Origin: Halostella litorea
GTDB taxonomy: Archaea; Halobacteriota; Halobacteria; Halobacteriales; Natronoarchaeaceae
Direction of reading: 5' to 3'
Length of the DNA stretch: 64,000 bases
Assembly: GCF_004785955.1 (NCBI RefSeq)
Contig: NZ_ML214300.1
Span: forward strand, 175,223-239,222
This document shows positions 10,328 through 18,798 of this stretch, piece by piece. The notes beneath the pieces are model-generated. The model did no database searches, had not been told where the DNA came from, and saw nothing but the letters and a program-made list of their open reading frames with translations. The stretch's first letter is position 1, and the number at the start of each line of letters is the position of its first letter. A program made the translations under genes and the position numbers.

Positions 10328-10346
10328 GTACTGAACCAGTCAGTAC
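10328..10346 (-). promoter_or_regulatory. Perfect inverted repeat at the histidine kinase start
   Basis: GTACTGA and TCAGTAC form a perfect 7-bp inverted repeat separated by ACCAG. It lies between the TATA-like element (about 10349-10355) and the GTG start at 10323 of the kinase read on the minus strand, a usual place for an archaeal repressor site. If translation instead begins at 10395 the repeat would be inside the coding region. Confidence 0.45.
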
Positions 10347-10582
10347 GGTTAGAGCTTGTGGCTCCTCGACCGCCGACGGACGGGCGTATCAGCACTTCTC
10401 GCGCACTGAACGGCCGTCACCCGGTGCGGCTCCGGCCGGTGGTTCATCCCGGACCGGGGGTGGCGGGCCTTCGGGGTCGCCGGCGGCGCGCTGTACGAAC
10501 ACGTGGGCGACGGCGCCCGTGTCTGGCGCTGAGCGGTCCGGCCCGCCGTCCGACCCTCGACCGGCCACCGCAACTCGTTTTT

Positions 10583-10605
10583 ACCCGGTGGTACGACTTG
10601 GTGAT
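10583..10605 (+). promoter_or_regulatory. Second copy of the thi4-type start-proximal motif
   Basis: GGTGGTACGACTTGGTGAT (10587-10605) ends directly at the ATG of the following gene. It matches the thi4 site in 15 of 19 positions, with no gaps and the same distance to the start codon. A TATA-like GTTTTTAC (10577-10584) lies just upstream, giving a leaderless promoter in which the motif covers the start site. Confidence 0.5.
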
Positions 10606-11382
10606 ATGATCGACGACGTGTGCCTCTACCGTCCCCCGGACTACGACGGCGCGCCGCCGGTCGACGCGGACGCCGTCGCCGCGTGGCTCCGGGAGCGCAT
10701 CGACGCCGACGTCCGGATCCGCGAACCGTTCCTCGACGCCCACCGGACCGACGACATCGCCGAGCGCCTCGCCGGGGCCAGGGTCCGGTCGCCCCGCGAG
10801 CGCGACACCGTCGACCCGATGCTCGGGACCGTCCGCTACGAGGAGCGGGCGCTCGACGACCCGGCCCGGGCGGGCGGCGTGCTGTACGACGGCGTCGCGG
10901 TCCAGCGCGCGTTGAACGCCGCGCTGCCGGCCGAGGAGCGGCCGCTGGACCGCCTCCACGTCGCGGTGCTCGACCGCGCGGTCGGCACCTGGGGGAACCA
11001 CGACGGGCGCTGGCACAAGCGCGTGAGCGTCCTCGGCCAGCCGGCCCTGGTGTCGGTGCCGGGGCTGTACGAGGCCCCCGCAAAGCCTGAGTCCTACTAC
11101 CAGGAACAGCAGCGCCACGCCCTGCTGTCCGGTGACGCGCCGCCCCGGGAGGTGCTGGAGAACCGCGTCGACGGCGAGTTCCTCGTCGCGGACGACCCCC
11201 GGACGACCGAGGCGCTGAAGGGGTACGTCCTGAGCGCCGTCCACCTCGCGGCGACCGGCGAGGCCTTCTGCGACGACGAGCGCTGCCGGCTCTCGAACCC
11301 CCACCGCCAGCCGGGCGTGGTCCGGGCACAGCTCCGGGAGCCGGAGTTCTGCGAGGCCCACGCCGAGCGCTACGGCCGGTAG
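10606..11382 (+). CDS. Uncharacterised haloarchaeal protein with C-terminal cysteine cluster
   Basis: A 258-residue soluble protein starting MIDDVCLYRPPDYDG. It has an aromatic and histidine-rich middle (AVGTWGNHDGRWHKRVS) and a C-terminal cluster, CDDERC at 222-227 and C249 in EFCEAHAERYG, that could hold zinc. The layout recalls haloarchaeal DUF6775-type putative metallopeptidases, but I see no HExxH and do not insist on the family. The promoter carries the same motif as thi4 at the same spacing, which suggests control by thiamine status. A thiamine-related role is therefore an inference from regulation only. Confidence 0.7.
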   Translation: MIDDVCLYRPPDYDGAPPVDADAVAAWLRERIDADVRIREPFLDAHRTDDIAERLAGARVRSPRERDTVDPMLGTVRYEERALDDPARAGGVLYDGVAVQRALNAALPAEERPLDRLHVAVLDRAVGTWGNHDGRWHKRVSVLGQPALVSVPGLYEAPAKPESYYQEQQRHALLSGDAPPREVLENRVDGEFLVADDPRTTEALKGYVLSAVHLAATGEAFCDDERCRLSNPHRQPGVVRAQLREPEFCEAHAERYGR

Positions 11383-11386
11383 CGGG

Positions 11387-12613
11387 CTACGCGACGGTCA
11401 CCGTCACGTTCCCGGCGTCGCCCTCAGCCCGCACGTCGACGGGGGCCGGGGCGACGGTCAGCGCGACCGTCTCGTCGGTCGGGCGGTCGACGGCGAACGA
11501 CGCGTCGGCGGCCGCCCCGCGTCGCTCCGCGAACGTCCCCAGCGCAGCTTCGAGTTCGTCGGCCTCGCCCGGGCCGTCCGCCCGGAGCGCCCAGACGTAC
11601 GCGCGGCGGTCGCTCTGCCGGAGCGTGACGACCTCGTCGGTGCCCCAGCCCTCCGCCGCGGCGGCGGCCGTCTCGGGGTCGAGTTCCCCGCGGAGCAGTA
11701 TCCGCGTCGTCAGTTCGCCGAGCGTGTCGTTCGCGCCGACGGTCCAGTTCCCGCCGCGGACGGCGAGCGACAGGTCCCGCGCGGGCTCCTCGTCGGGCGC
11801 GTAACCGTGGAGCACCTGCTCGGTCGTCCGCGGGCGGTCCTCGTAGACGCTCGCCAGGTTCGCGGGGTCGTCGATCCGGTCCGCGACGTAGTCGCTCCCG
11901 ACGTGATACCGGGCGAGAAAGAGCCGTTTCGCGGTGCCGGCGGACTCGTACTCGGCGGCGATCCGCTCCGACTCGGGCGTGACGTTCAGGTGGCGTTCGG
12001 TGTAGGCGTCGGAGACGTACACCGCGCCGCCCTCCACCAGCGCGAGCCGGGTCTGGAGCCGGTCGTACGTCAGCCGCGGCCCGTCGAGCGCGTCGAGCCA
12101 CGGCAGCATGTTCGCCCGGAACTGCGCCGTGTGGACGAACTCGTGGGCGAGCACCTGCTCGACCGCCCCCGGCGAGCCGTTCCCGGGGTGGATGTACACC
12201 GCCCCGCTCTGCGTGGTCAGGCCGCCCGGCCTGTCCCCGTCGAACGTGGCGTTGCCGACGCCGAGATAGTCGAAGAACCGGTACGACGTGGGGTCGTACC
12301 CGCGGTACTCGGTCAGGTTCCGGACCTCGACCGGCCGCGGTTCGACGTCGGTGCCGAGGAGGGCCTGGACCCGGGCGTACGAGGCGTCGGCGTCGACCGG
12401 CAGCGAGCCGTTCCGCACGGTGACGTCGTAGGACCCGCCCGACTCGGTCGCCGTCGTGGTCGAGCCTGTCGACGCCGCCGTCGTCGCGGCGCTCGTCGCC
12501 GTCGTGTCGTTCGTCGACGGTCCGTTCGTGGTCGTCGCGTCGCCGCCGAGAAACGGGGCGGCACAGCCCGACAGGAGGACGAGCGCGACGACGATGGGGA
12601 CGCTGGCGCGCAT
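11387..12613 (-). CDS. HExxH surface lipoprotein, Hvo_1808-like (copy 1)
   Basis: The 408-residue product has a lipoprotein signal with the lipobox LSGC (14-17), a Thr/Ser-rich linker to about residue 60, and a folded domain. The domain carries VLAHEFVHTAQ (HEFVH at 157-161) and, further on, ALVEGGAVYVSD, whose Glu could be the third zinc ligand of a gluzincin-type metallopeptidase. It looks like the haloarchaeal Hvo_1808 family of surface proteins. The gene is followed on the same strand, 62 nt upstream, by a clear paralogue. Peptidase activity is inferred from the motif. Convergent with the gene at 10606, with a 4-nt gap. Confidence 0.75.
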   Translation of the reverse strand: MRASVPIVVALVLLSGCAAPFLGGDATTTNGPSTNDTTATSAATTAASTGSTTTATESGGSYDVTVRNGSLPVDADASYARVQALLGTDVEPRPVEVRNLTEYRGYDPTSYRFFDYLGVGNATFDGDRPGGLTTQSGAVYIHPGNGSPGAVEQVLAHEFVHTAQFRANMLPWLDALDGPRLTYDRLQTRLALVEGGAVYVSDAYTERHLNVTPESERIAAEYESAGTAKRLFLARYHVGSDYVADRIDDPANLASVYEDRPRTTEQVLHGYAPDEEPARDLSLAVRGGNWTVGANDTLGELTTRILLRGELDPETAAAAAEGWGTDEVVTLRQSDRRAYVWALRADGPGEADELEAALGTFAERRGAAADASFAVDRPTDETVALTVAPAPVDVRAEGDAGNVTVTVA

Positions 12614-12675
12614 GTCGGTTCAACGTCACGTGGCGGCGACCAAAACGGTGGCGGGTCCGGCGTGACCGACCGGCT

Positions 12676-14013
12676 TCAGGCCGGCGCGGCGGCGGTGGCG
12701 TCCGGCGCGGCAGCCGCGGCAGCCGACGGGGCGGCGGACGGCGCGAGCGACGTCACCCCCTCGCCGACCGCGACGGATATCTCGCCGTCCGAGCCGGCGG
12801 CGTGGGCGTTCTCGACGAACGCCTCGTCGCCGCCGAACACCACCAGCGTGCGCGGCGTGACGCGCTCGACGCGGTATGCGGCCGCCGACTGGCGCGCGGC
12901 GTACGCCTCGAACGCGTCGACGGCCTCGGTCGCCTCGGCCGCGTCGTCCATCCGCAGGGTCCAGGCGACCCCGCTCGCGTCCCGGCGGGCGTGGTCGTAC
13001 ACGTGGACGCGGTCGTTCCCCCAGCCTGCCGCGGCGGCGGCGGCCCGCTCCCGCGACAGCACGTCGCGCAGGACGATCCGCGTGACGAGTTCCCCCTTCG
13101 TGTCGGCGTCGGTCCGGTACCAGCCGTCGGTCTCGTCGGCGACTTCGAGCGCCGCGGGCGGCTCCTCGTCGGGGCCGTACCCGTGGATCAGCTGTTCGGT
13201 CGTCTCCGGGTAGTCCTCGTAGACGTCGGAAAGCCCGGCCGGCGCGTCGATTGTCTCCTCGACGTACTGGTAGCCGAAGTGGTACGGCGCCCAGAGGTAG
13301 CGGTTGCCGCTCGGGCCGCGCTCGTACCGGCGCTCGACGACCGATGACTGGTACACCGTGCGGTTCTGGAACCGCTCGGCGTACACGTCGGTGACGTACA
13401 CCGCGCCGCCCTCGACGAGCGAGCGCCGGGTCATCGAGTAGTCGGTGGTGCGGTCGCCGTAGACGGCGGCGTCGAGGTCGGCGGTCATCGACGTCCGCAT
13501 CTGGACCGTGTGGGTGAACTCGTGGGCCAGCACCCGCTCGACCTCCGTCGTCGACGCGTTCCGGGTCGTTATCTGCACCTCGCCGTCGCTGTAGGTCACG
13601 CCGCTCGCGCCTGTCGTCGAGTAGTTCGCGTCGGCCAGCCCCATGATCCGGAAGAACGGCCGCCGGTCGTAGTAGCCCGCGTCCGCCGACCGGGTCGACC
13701 CCGACCTGACGGTGACCGGCTGGGGCTCCACGTCGGTGCCGACGAGCGCCTGCACCCGGGCGAACGTCAGGTCGGGGTCGACGGGCAACTCCTCGCCGGC
13801 CACCGGCACGGCGTACTCCTCGGTGACGTCGGCGGTCGTCGTGGTCCGGGTCGTCGTCCCGGCGTCGGTCGTCGGGGCAGACGGGTCGGACGCCGGAGTC
13901 GGAGTCTCGGTCTCCGGCTCGGTCGTCCGGAACGCGCCGGAGTCCGTGCCACAGCCGGCGAGCACGAGGGAAAGCACGAGGGCCAGGGCGGCGAGTCGCC
14001 GACGGGTCGCCAT
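12676..14013 (-). CDS. HExxH surface lipoprotein, Hvo_1808-like (copy 2)
   Basis: A 445-residue paralogue of the preceding protein with the lipobox LAGC (18-21), a Thr/Pro-rich linker, VLAHEFTHTVQ (HEFTH at 164-168) and SLVEGGAVYVTD. The shared LPVD-ADASYARVQALLGTDVEP-type block before the zinc motif shows a tandem duplication. The C-terminus ends in an Ala/Pro-rich tail with no membrane anchor, in keeping with attachment through the N-terminal lipid. A TATA-like TATTTTGG about 23 nt upstream of the ATG at 14013 gives it its own leaderless promoter inside the end of the methyltransferase gene. Confidence 0.75.
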   Translation of the reverse strand: MATRRRLAALALVLSLVLAGCGTDSGAFRTTEPETETPTPASDPSAPTTDAGTTTRTTTTADVTEEYAVPVAGEELPVDPDLTFARVQALVGTDVEPQPVTVRSGSTRSADAGYYDRRPFFRIMGLADANYSTTGASGVTYSDGEVQITTRNASTTEVERVLAHEFTHTVQMRTSMTADLDAAVYGDRTTDYSMTRRSLVEGGAVYVTDVYAERFQNRTVYQSSVVERRYERGPSGNRYLWAPYHFGYQYVEETIDAPAGLSDVYEDYPETTEQLIHGYGPDEEPPAALEVADETDGWYRTDADTKGELVTRIVLRDVLSRERAAAAAAGWGNDRVHVYDHARRDASGVAWTLRMDDAAEATEAVDAFEAYAARQSAAAYRVERVTPRTLVVFGGDEAFVENAHAAGSDGEISVAVGEGVTSLAPSAAPSAAAAAAPDATAAAPA

Positions 14014-14043
14014 ACCTACGATTACGCGAGAGCGACCAAAATA

Positions 14044-14742
14044 CTACCGCTGAGACGGCTGTTCGGCCGGGCGAACCCGCCCGCCGGTCAGGCGGACGAT
14101 GCCGAGCCAGCGCTCCTCGTGGGCGACCGCCGCCGCCCGCCGGCGGAGCGCCGCCCGGGCGGCCGTCATCCGCTCGAACAGGCGCTCGTGCGGCGAGTCG
14201 TCGTAGCGGAGTTGCAGGGTCGACGGCGTCGAGAGGACCGTCACCGCGCGGAACGCGGCGTTGACCGGCGCGGCGACCCGCCGCTCGGAGCGCGCGGCGT
14301 CGAGCAGGACGACGGTGCCGTCCGGCTCCACCAGGTCGCACCAGTCGTCGACCGTTCCGGCCGGGTCGGCGAGCATCCCGACGACGAACGACGCGAGGAC
14401 GCCGTCGACGCCCCCGGCGACCGGCGGCCGCGCGGCGTCCCCGCGGACGACGTGGACGTTCCCCCAGCCGCGGCGCTCGACCAGCCCGCGGGCGCGGTCG
14501 AGGACGGGGCCGGTGAAGTCGACGCCGACGACGGTCCCCTCGGGGCCGACGCGCTCGCGGAGGTACGGCAGGTTCGCGCCGGTGCCACAGCCCATCTCGA
14601 CGACGGTGTCGCCGGGCGAGAGGTCGAGCGCGGCGGCGGCCCGCTCGCGCAGGCGGGCGACGCCGGGCGTGTACCGCGCGATGCCGTCGTACAGCGCCGC
14701 CCAGCGCCCGTAGAACGACTGCGCCGTCGCCGCCCGGCCCAT
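14044..14742 (-). CDS. Class I SAM-dependent methyltransferase
   Basis: The 232-residue protein carries the SAM-binding motif I VVEMGCGTGANLPY (47-60), then VVGVDFTGPVLDRA and a later DGTVVLLDAARS. These are typical of small UbiE/COQ5-like methyltransferases. The substrate cannot be told from the sequence. Its start at 14742 abuts the thiR stop at 14743, so it is the third gene of a dcd-thiR-methyltransferase operon read on the minus strand. Confidence 0.85.
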   Translation of the reverse strand: MGRAATAQSFYGRWAALYDGIARYTPGVARLRERAAAALDLSPGDTVVEMGCGTGANLPYLRERVGPEGTVVGVDFTGPVLDRARGLVERRGWGNVHVVRGDAARPPVAGGVDGVLASFVVGMLADPAGTVDDWCDLVEPDGTVVLLDAARSERRVAAPVNAAFRAVTVLSTPSTLQLRYDDSPHERLFERMTAARAALRRRAAAVAHEERWLGIVRLTGGRVRPAEQPSQR

Positions 14743-15639
14743 CTACACCAGCTCCCCGACGCGCTCGGCGACCGTCTCGGCGTCCGGCCCGAGCAGGTAG
14801 ACGATCGGTTCGACGCCGTAGCCGCCGGTCTGGTACAGCACGTCGGCGCCGGGCGCGTCGCCGAGCGCCGCGGCCACCGCCTCGTCGGTCGGCCGGTCGC
14901 CGTCGAACTCGACGGTCGAAAGCCCCGCGTCCGCCAGCCGGTCGACGATGTCGGGGTCGTAGCGGACGTTCAGCGCCGCCCGGGCGTCGCTCCCGGCGCG
15001 CCGCGCGGAGAGCAACACCGTGGCGACGTGCTCGCTGACGCCGAACTCCGGCTCGCTCGGCACCGTCGCGCGGCCCTTCACGTCGAAGATGCGGCCGGGC
15101 ACGCCCGCCACGTCGTCGAGGTCGGCGGCGTCGGGCGTGCAGACGACGAGGTTCGACCCGACGGCCGGGATCAGCGTGGCGAACCCGCTCGTGTTCTCAA
15201 GCCGACGGAGGCCGCGCCGGAGCGACGAGAGCACGCGCTCGGTCGTCCGCAGTTCGCTCTCGGGGTCGTGGACGCGAAAGGAGCCGTCGTACTCCGCGAG
15301 TTCGGGCATCGCCTCCTCGTGGAGCCGCGCGAGCACGTCGCCGTCCTCCAGCCGGCGGATCAGCACCTCCGCCTCGACGAGCGCCTGCACCGGCGACATC
15401 CCGCCCTCGGTCAGCCCCTCGCCCACGCGCTCGACGAGGTCCTGCACGCGCTCGTCCTCCGTGAACTCCGCGCGACGGGCCACGTCGCCGTGGGCGTACT
15501 TCGACACCGCCGACTGGCTGATGCCGAGCGCCTCGGCCACCTCGCTCTGTGTCAGCCCGCGGTCGCGCAGGTCCTCGGCGAGCATCGACCGGAGCGTCGG
15601 GAGGAACTCCTCGACGACGATCTCCTCGACGAACTTCAT
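14743..15639 (-). CDS. thiR: ThiR-type transcriptional regulator (HTH plus ThiN domain)
   Basis: A 298-residue regulator with an N-terminal Cro/CI-like helix-turn-helix ([23 protein letters not shown], about 29-51), a linker region and a C-terminal ThiN domain ending [25 protein letters not shown]. In haloarchaea HTH-ThiN proteins repress thiamine genes such as thi4 and thiC, with the ThiN domain binding thiamine phosphate. It starts with an ATGA overlap on the dcd stop and is followed directly by the methyltransferase. Two candidate operators are visible at 7584-7602 and 10587-10605; none of that form is seen in front of its own operon. Confidence 0.85.
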   Translation of the reverse strand: MKFVEEIVVEEFLPTLRSMLAEDLRDRGLTQSEVAEALGISQSAVSKYAHGDVARRAEFTEDERVQDLVERVGEGLTEGGMSPVQALVEAEVLIRRLEDGDVLARLHEEAMPELAEYDGSFRVHDPESELRTTERVLSSLRRGLRRLENTSGFATLIPAVGSNLVVCTPDAADLDDVAGVPGRIFDVKGRATVPSEPEFGVSEHVATVLLSARRAGSDARAALNVRYDPDIVDRLADAGLSTVEFDGDRPTDEAVAAALGDAPGADVLYQTGGYGVEPIVYLLGPDAETVAERVGELV

Positions 15640-16223
15640 TGGTCCCCTCCGAACTCGCTGTCGCCACCGATCCGGGAGGCCTGTGGCCCGTCCTGGTCCT
15701 GGTACTTCGAACCGCGGTCGCTCCCGTACGGGCGCTCGGCGGGCGACTTCATCTCCGTGAAGATGAGCTGGGAGATGCGCATGCCCGGCGTCAGCGCGAC
15801 GGGCGCGGTGCCGAGGTTCGACAGTTCGAGCGTGATCTGGCCGCGGTAGCCGGGGTCGACGACGCCCGCCGTCGCGTGGACGACGACGGCCAAGCGGCCC
15901 AGCGACGAGCGCCCCTGGACGTGCGCGAGCAGGTCCGGCGGTATCTCGACCCGCTCTTTCGTCGTCCCGAGCACGAAGTCGCCGGGGTGGAGGACGAACT
16001 CGTCACCCTCGTCGACGACCGTCTCGTCGACGTACTCGTCGACCTCCGCCTCGGCGTCCGGGTGGATGCAGGGGATGTTCGTCCGCTGGAACTCCAGGAA
16101 TTCGCGGCCGAGCCGGAGGTCGACGCTCGCGGGCTGTATCTGCAGGTCCGGGTCGTCGAGCGGCGCGACGACGAGGTCGCCCTCCTCCAGCCGCCGCAGG
16201 ATGTCCGCGTCCGAGAGGATCAT
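15636..16223 (-). CDS. dcd: dCTP deaminase
   Basis: A 195-residue dUTPase-fold protein starting [15 protein letters not shown]. It has the signature [34 protein letters not shown] (split here for reading: QGRSSLGR near 110, then [11 protein letters not shown] and the catalytic Glu in TLELSN). The product converts dCTP to dUTP for dTMP synthesis. The HATAG-DPGYRG form resembles the bifunctional dCTP deaminase/dUTPase of methanogens, so dUTP hydrolysis in the same protein is possible. A TATA-like GCTTTAGGC about 27 nt upstream makes this the first gene of the dcd-thiR-methyltransferase operon. Confidence 0.9.
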   Translation of the reverse strand: MILSDADILRRLEEGDLVVAPLDDPDLQIQPASVDLRLGREFLEFQRTNIPCIHPDAEAEVDEYVDETVVDEGDEFVLHPGDFVLGTTKERVEIPPDLLAHVQGRSSLGRLAVVVHATAGVVDPGYRGQITLELSNLGTAPVALTPGMRISQLIFTEMKSPAERPYGSDRGSKYQDQDGPQASRIGGDSEFGGDQ

Positions 16224-16298
16224 ACGCGGTAGGAGCGAGGCGAGGGGCCTAAAGCCCCCGGTCCGGGAGCGGTGCGTCCGCGCCGTCGCGCCGGCCTG

Positions 16299-17441
16299 TC
16301 AGCCGTGCAGGTAGATCTCCCGCGCGCTGTCCTGGTCGTCGAGTTCGTAGCCGCAGACGCTGCACGTGTAGGAGCTTCCGGCGACGATGTCCAAGTCGTC
16401 CAGCAGGTCCGAACCGCAGTCCTCGCACTCGTAGATCGAGTATCCGATCGGGCCGCCGGAGTCGTCGTCCTCGGACGCAGTTCGCGCGCTCGACGCGACG
16501 GCGCCCGCGTGTCGGGTGTTGCCCGGTCCGGCGGCGCGGTTCTGGTCCAGCAGGTCGAACCGGCCGTGGGGGTTCTCGTCGTAGAATCGCTTGGCTGCGA
16601 CGGCCGCCTCGCGGACGTTGGGGTTCCGTTCCTTGCCGAGCGTGCGGAGCATCTCGTCGGGCGCGTCGTCGACCGTCGACAGCTCCGCGAGCGCGACCGC
16701 GACGCGCTTGCGGTATTTCGCGTCGCCCGTTTCGGCCGCCGATTCGAGTACTTCGACGAGTTCGGGGACGAAGTCGCGGTTGTTCCGTGCGATGTGCGAC
16801 AGCGCCATCAGGCGGTGGAAGCCCATCTCGGTGGGGTCGCCGAACAGCCGGTCCCAGTACGGCTCGTAAACCTCGGGGTCCGCGAAGGCGAAGCGCTCTA
16901 TCGCGCGCCACGGCGGGTACCCCTGGTCGACCAGGTCAAAACAGAGCGACGCGACCTCCTCGGGAGTGTAGTCGAGGCCGTCGAGGGCCTCCTCCTGATC
17001 CCCGGGATCGACGACGCCGAGTTCCAGCGACATCCTGATCCGTTTGAGTCCCTCGTCGGGCGTGTCGTCGAGGTCCGTGTCGTCGATCATCCGCACCATC
17101 TTCGTGGCGGCGGCCGACGCATTCCCTCGGCCGTTCCGGATCGCTTTGGTGATCTCGATCGGCTCGTCCAGATCTTGCCACGCCGGGTACTCGGCGTTCT
17201 CCTCCCGTCGCCGGGCGAGGACGGCGGCGACGACCGAGAGCGCCATCCACAGCGCCGGCATATTTCCGGTCGACGCCCGGGCAGAGTCGCCGCCGAAGGC
17301 GACGGCCGCGATCAGAATGCCGTTTATCAGAGTCATCGGGAAGACGGAGAGCATCAGCCCCGGGATCCCGAACTCCTTGTACAGCCGCCGCGGGACCCAG
17401 AGGTACGCGTCGTACGGCAGCGCGATGAGGCGGCGGATCAT
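16299..17441 (-). CDS. Membrane/zinc-ribbon protein of unknown function (tandem copy 1)
   Basis: The 380-residue protein has two hydrophobic helices (about 25-51 and 61-75). A helical region follows (about 100-300) in which charged helices recur and which could be HEAT-like (VAVALAELSTVDDAPDEMLRTLGKERNPNVREAAVAAKRFYDE). The C-terminal zinc ribbon has C339, C342, C360 and C363. It is a close paralogue of the next gene. Its ATG overlaps the stop of a 21-codon leader ORF as GGATGATCC. I do not recognise a named family; a membrane-anchored scaffold with a zinc-binding tail is as far as the sequence allows. Confidence 0.7.
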   Translation of the reverse strand: MIRRLIALPYDAYLWVPRRLYKEFGIPGLMLSVFPMTLINGILIAAVAFGGDSARASTGNMPALWMALSVVAAVLARRREENAEYPAWQDLDEPIEITKAIRNGRGNASAAATKMVRMIDDTDLDDTPDEGLKRIRMSLELGVVDPGDQEEALDGLDYTPEEVASLCFDLVDQGYPPWRAIERFAFADPEVYEPYWDRLFGDPTEMGFHRLMALSHIARNNRDFVPELVEVLESAAETGDAKYRKRVAVALAELSTVDDAPDEMLRTLGKERNPNVREAAVAAKRFYDENPHGRFDLLDQNRAAGPGNTRHAGAVASSARTASEDDDSGGPIGYSIYECEDCGSDLLDDLDIVAGSSYTCSVCGYELDDQDSAREIYLHG

Positions 17442-17503
17442 CCTTCGGTACCTCCGCCGGGTCGGTGCGAGCGACAGCGAGCGGTCGGATGCTGGGTCGC
17501 CAT
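17438..17503 (-). CDS. Leader mini-ORF overlapping the zinc-ribbon gene, copy 1 (21 aa)
   Basis: On the minus strand an ATG at 17503 opens a frame starting MATQHPTARCRSHRPG and ending GGTEG. Its TGA stop overlaps the ATG of the downstream gene at 17441. A TATA-like CTTAAT lies about 37 nt upstream. The paralogous gene has a matching mini-ORF in the same place with the shared PTA-CR segment and the same overlap. Translational coupling of the long gene to this leader is the likely purpose, if it is expressed. Confidence 0.45.
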   Translation of the reverse strand: MATQHPTARCRSHRPGGGTEG

Positions 17504-17556
17504 GCGGATCTACCGTGTACTGTAATACTACCGATGATTAAGCGTTCCGGCGGTCG
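17504..17556 (-). promoter_or_regulatory. Promoter block shared by both zinc-ribbon paralogues (copy 1)
   Basis: The stretch read on plus as ATCTACCG-TACTGTAATACT-CCGAT-ATTAAGCGTTCCGGCGG recurs almost unchanged upstream of the paralogue at 18799-18848. On the minus strand it gives GCTTAAT as TATA box followed by AGTATTACAGTA, a partly palindromic element over the expected transcription start. The distance from TATA to the mini-ORF ATG is the same in both copies. Confidence 0.5.
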
Positions 17557-17572
17557 CTGGTGGCCCACCGCT

Positions 17573-18724
17573 TCAGCCGTACATGTAGATCTTCCGCGCG
17601 CCGTCCTGGTCGTCGAGTTCGTGGCCGCAGACGCTACAGGAGTACGAACTCGTGGAGACGATGTCCAAGTCGTCCCACAGGTACGTCCCGCAGTCCTCGC
17701 ACTGGTAGAGCGAGTGGCCGATCCGCCCGCCGGAATCGTCGTCGTCGGGAGCCGTCCGCGTGCTCGGCGCGACGACGCCGGCGTGTGGCGTGCCGCCCGG
17801 CCCCGCGGCGCGGCTCTGGTCCAGTAGGTCGAACCGGCCGTGAGAGTTCTCGTCGTAGAACCGCTTGGCTGCGACGGCGGCCTCGCGCACGTCGGGGTCC
17901 CGGCCCTTGCCGAGCTTTCGAAGGGGTTCGTCGGGCGCGTCGTCGACCGTCGAGAGTTCCGCGAGCGCGACCGCGACGCGCTTGCGGCGCTTCGTGTCGC
18001 CCGTCTCGACGAGCGGTTCGAGCGCCTCGACGAGTTCGGGGACGCGCTCGGGATCGTTGCGTGCGATGTGGCAAAGCGCCATCAGTCGGTGGAACTTCAT
18101 CTCGGCGGGGTCGCCGAACAGGCGGTCCCAGTACGGCTCGTAGACCTCGGGGTCGGCAAAGGCGAAGCGCTCTATTGCGCGCCACGGCGGGTGTCCGCGG
18201 TCCACGAGGTCGAAACAGAGCGACGCGACCTCCTCGGGGCTGTACTCGGCGTTGTGGAGTGCTCGCTCCTGATTCCCGGGGTCGACGACGCCGAGTTCGA
18301 GTGACTTGCTGATCCGTTCGAGTCCCTCGTCGGGCGTGTCGTCGAGGTCCGTTTCGCCCAGGATCCGCAACACGTTGCTCCCGCTCGCCGTCGCGTCCCC
18401 GCTCCCGTCCCGGATGGCGACGCTGATATCGAACGGGTCGTGAAGCTCCGTCCACGCCGGCCGGTCGGCGTGTTCCTCCCGACGGCGGCCGAGGACGACG
18501 GCGACGGCGGTGAGGGCAATCGGCACGGCCAGCATCGGACCGGACCACAGGTTTCCCGCCCGTGAGGGGTCGATGTTGACCGCGGCGTACGCGACGAGAC
18601 CGACGTTGATCATCGCCATCGGGAACAGGGAGATCAGCAGCCCCCAGTTCCCGAACTGGCGGTACAGCCGCCGCGGGATCCAGAGGTACGCGTCGTAGGT
18701 CAGCGCGACGAGGCGGCGGATCAT
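17573..18724 (-). CDS. Membrane/zinc-ribbon protein of unknown function (tandem copy 2)
   Basis: A 383-residue paralogue of the protein at 16299-17441, alike over its whole length: the same MIRRL-AL-YDAYLW-PRRLY start, two membrane helices, the YEPYWDRLFGDP block, the VAVALAELSTVDDAPDE block and a C-terminal ribbon with two CxxC pairs. The start is taken at ATG 18724, which overlaps the stop of a 25-codon mini-ORF, rather than at 18751. The two copies have kept both promoter and leader, so the duplication included the whole transcription unit. Function unknown. Confidence 0.7.
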   Translation of the reverse strand: MIRRLVALTYDAYLWIPRRLYRQFGNWGLLISLFPMAMINVGLVAYAAVNIDPSRAGNLWSGPMLAVPIALTAVAVVLGRRREEHADRPAWTELHDPFDISVAIRDGSGDATASGSNVLRILGETDLDDTPDEGLERISKSLELGVVDPGNQERALHNAEYSPEEVASLCFDLVDRGHPPWRAIERFAFADPEVYEPYWDRLFGDPAEMKFHRLMALCHIARNDPERVPELVEALEPLVETGDTKRRKRVAVALAELSTVDDAPDEPLRKLGKGRDPDVREAAVAAKRFYDENSHGRFDLLDQSRAAGPGGTPHAGVVAPSTRTAPDDDDSGGRIGHSLYQCEDCGTYLWDDLDIVSTSSYSCSVCGHELDDQDGARKIYMYG

Positions 18725-18798
18725 CCGACGGCACCCTCCCCACGGCGGCAAGCGGTCGGACTCCGCGACGCCACTGTGACGGCCCGGACGGTCTCCAT
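18721..18798 (-). CDS. Leader mini-ORF overlapping the zinc-ribbon gene, copy 2 (25 aa)
   Basis: An ATG at 18798 on the minus strand opens a frame starting METVRAVTVASRSPTACRR and ending GEGAVG, with a TGA overlapping the ATG of the long gene at 18724 in the context GGATGATCC. Its place, its spacing to the TATA box and its PTA-CR segment match the mini-ORF of copy 1, although the rest of the peptide differs. Confidence 0.45.
   Translation of the reverse strand: METVRAVTVASRSPTACRRGEGAVG

Noticed and set aside
9331-11382. A 683-codon plus-strand frame reaching from inside the histidine kinase into the gene at 10606
   Set aside because: Only the last 258 codons have protein-like composition and a promoter; the rest is antisense to the kinase.
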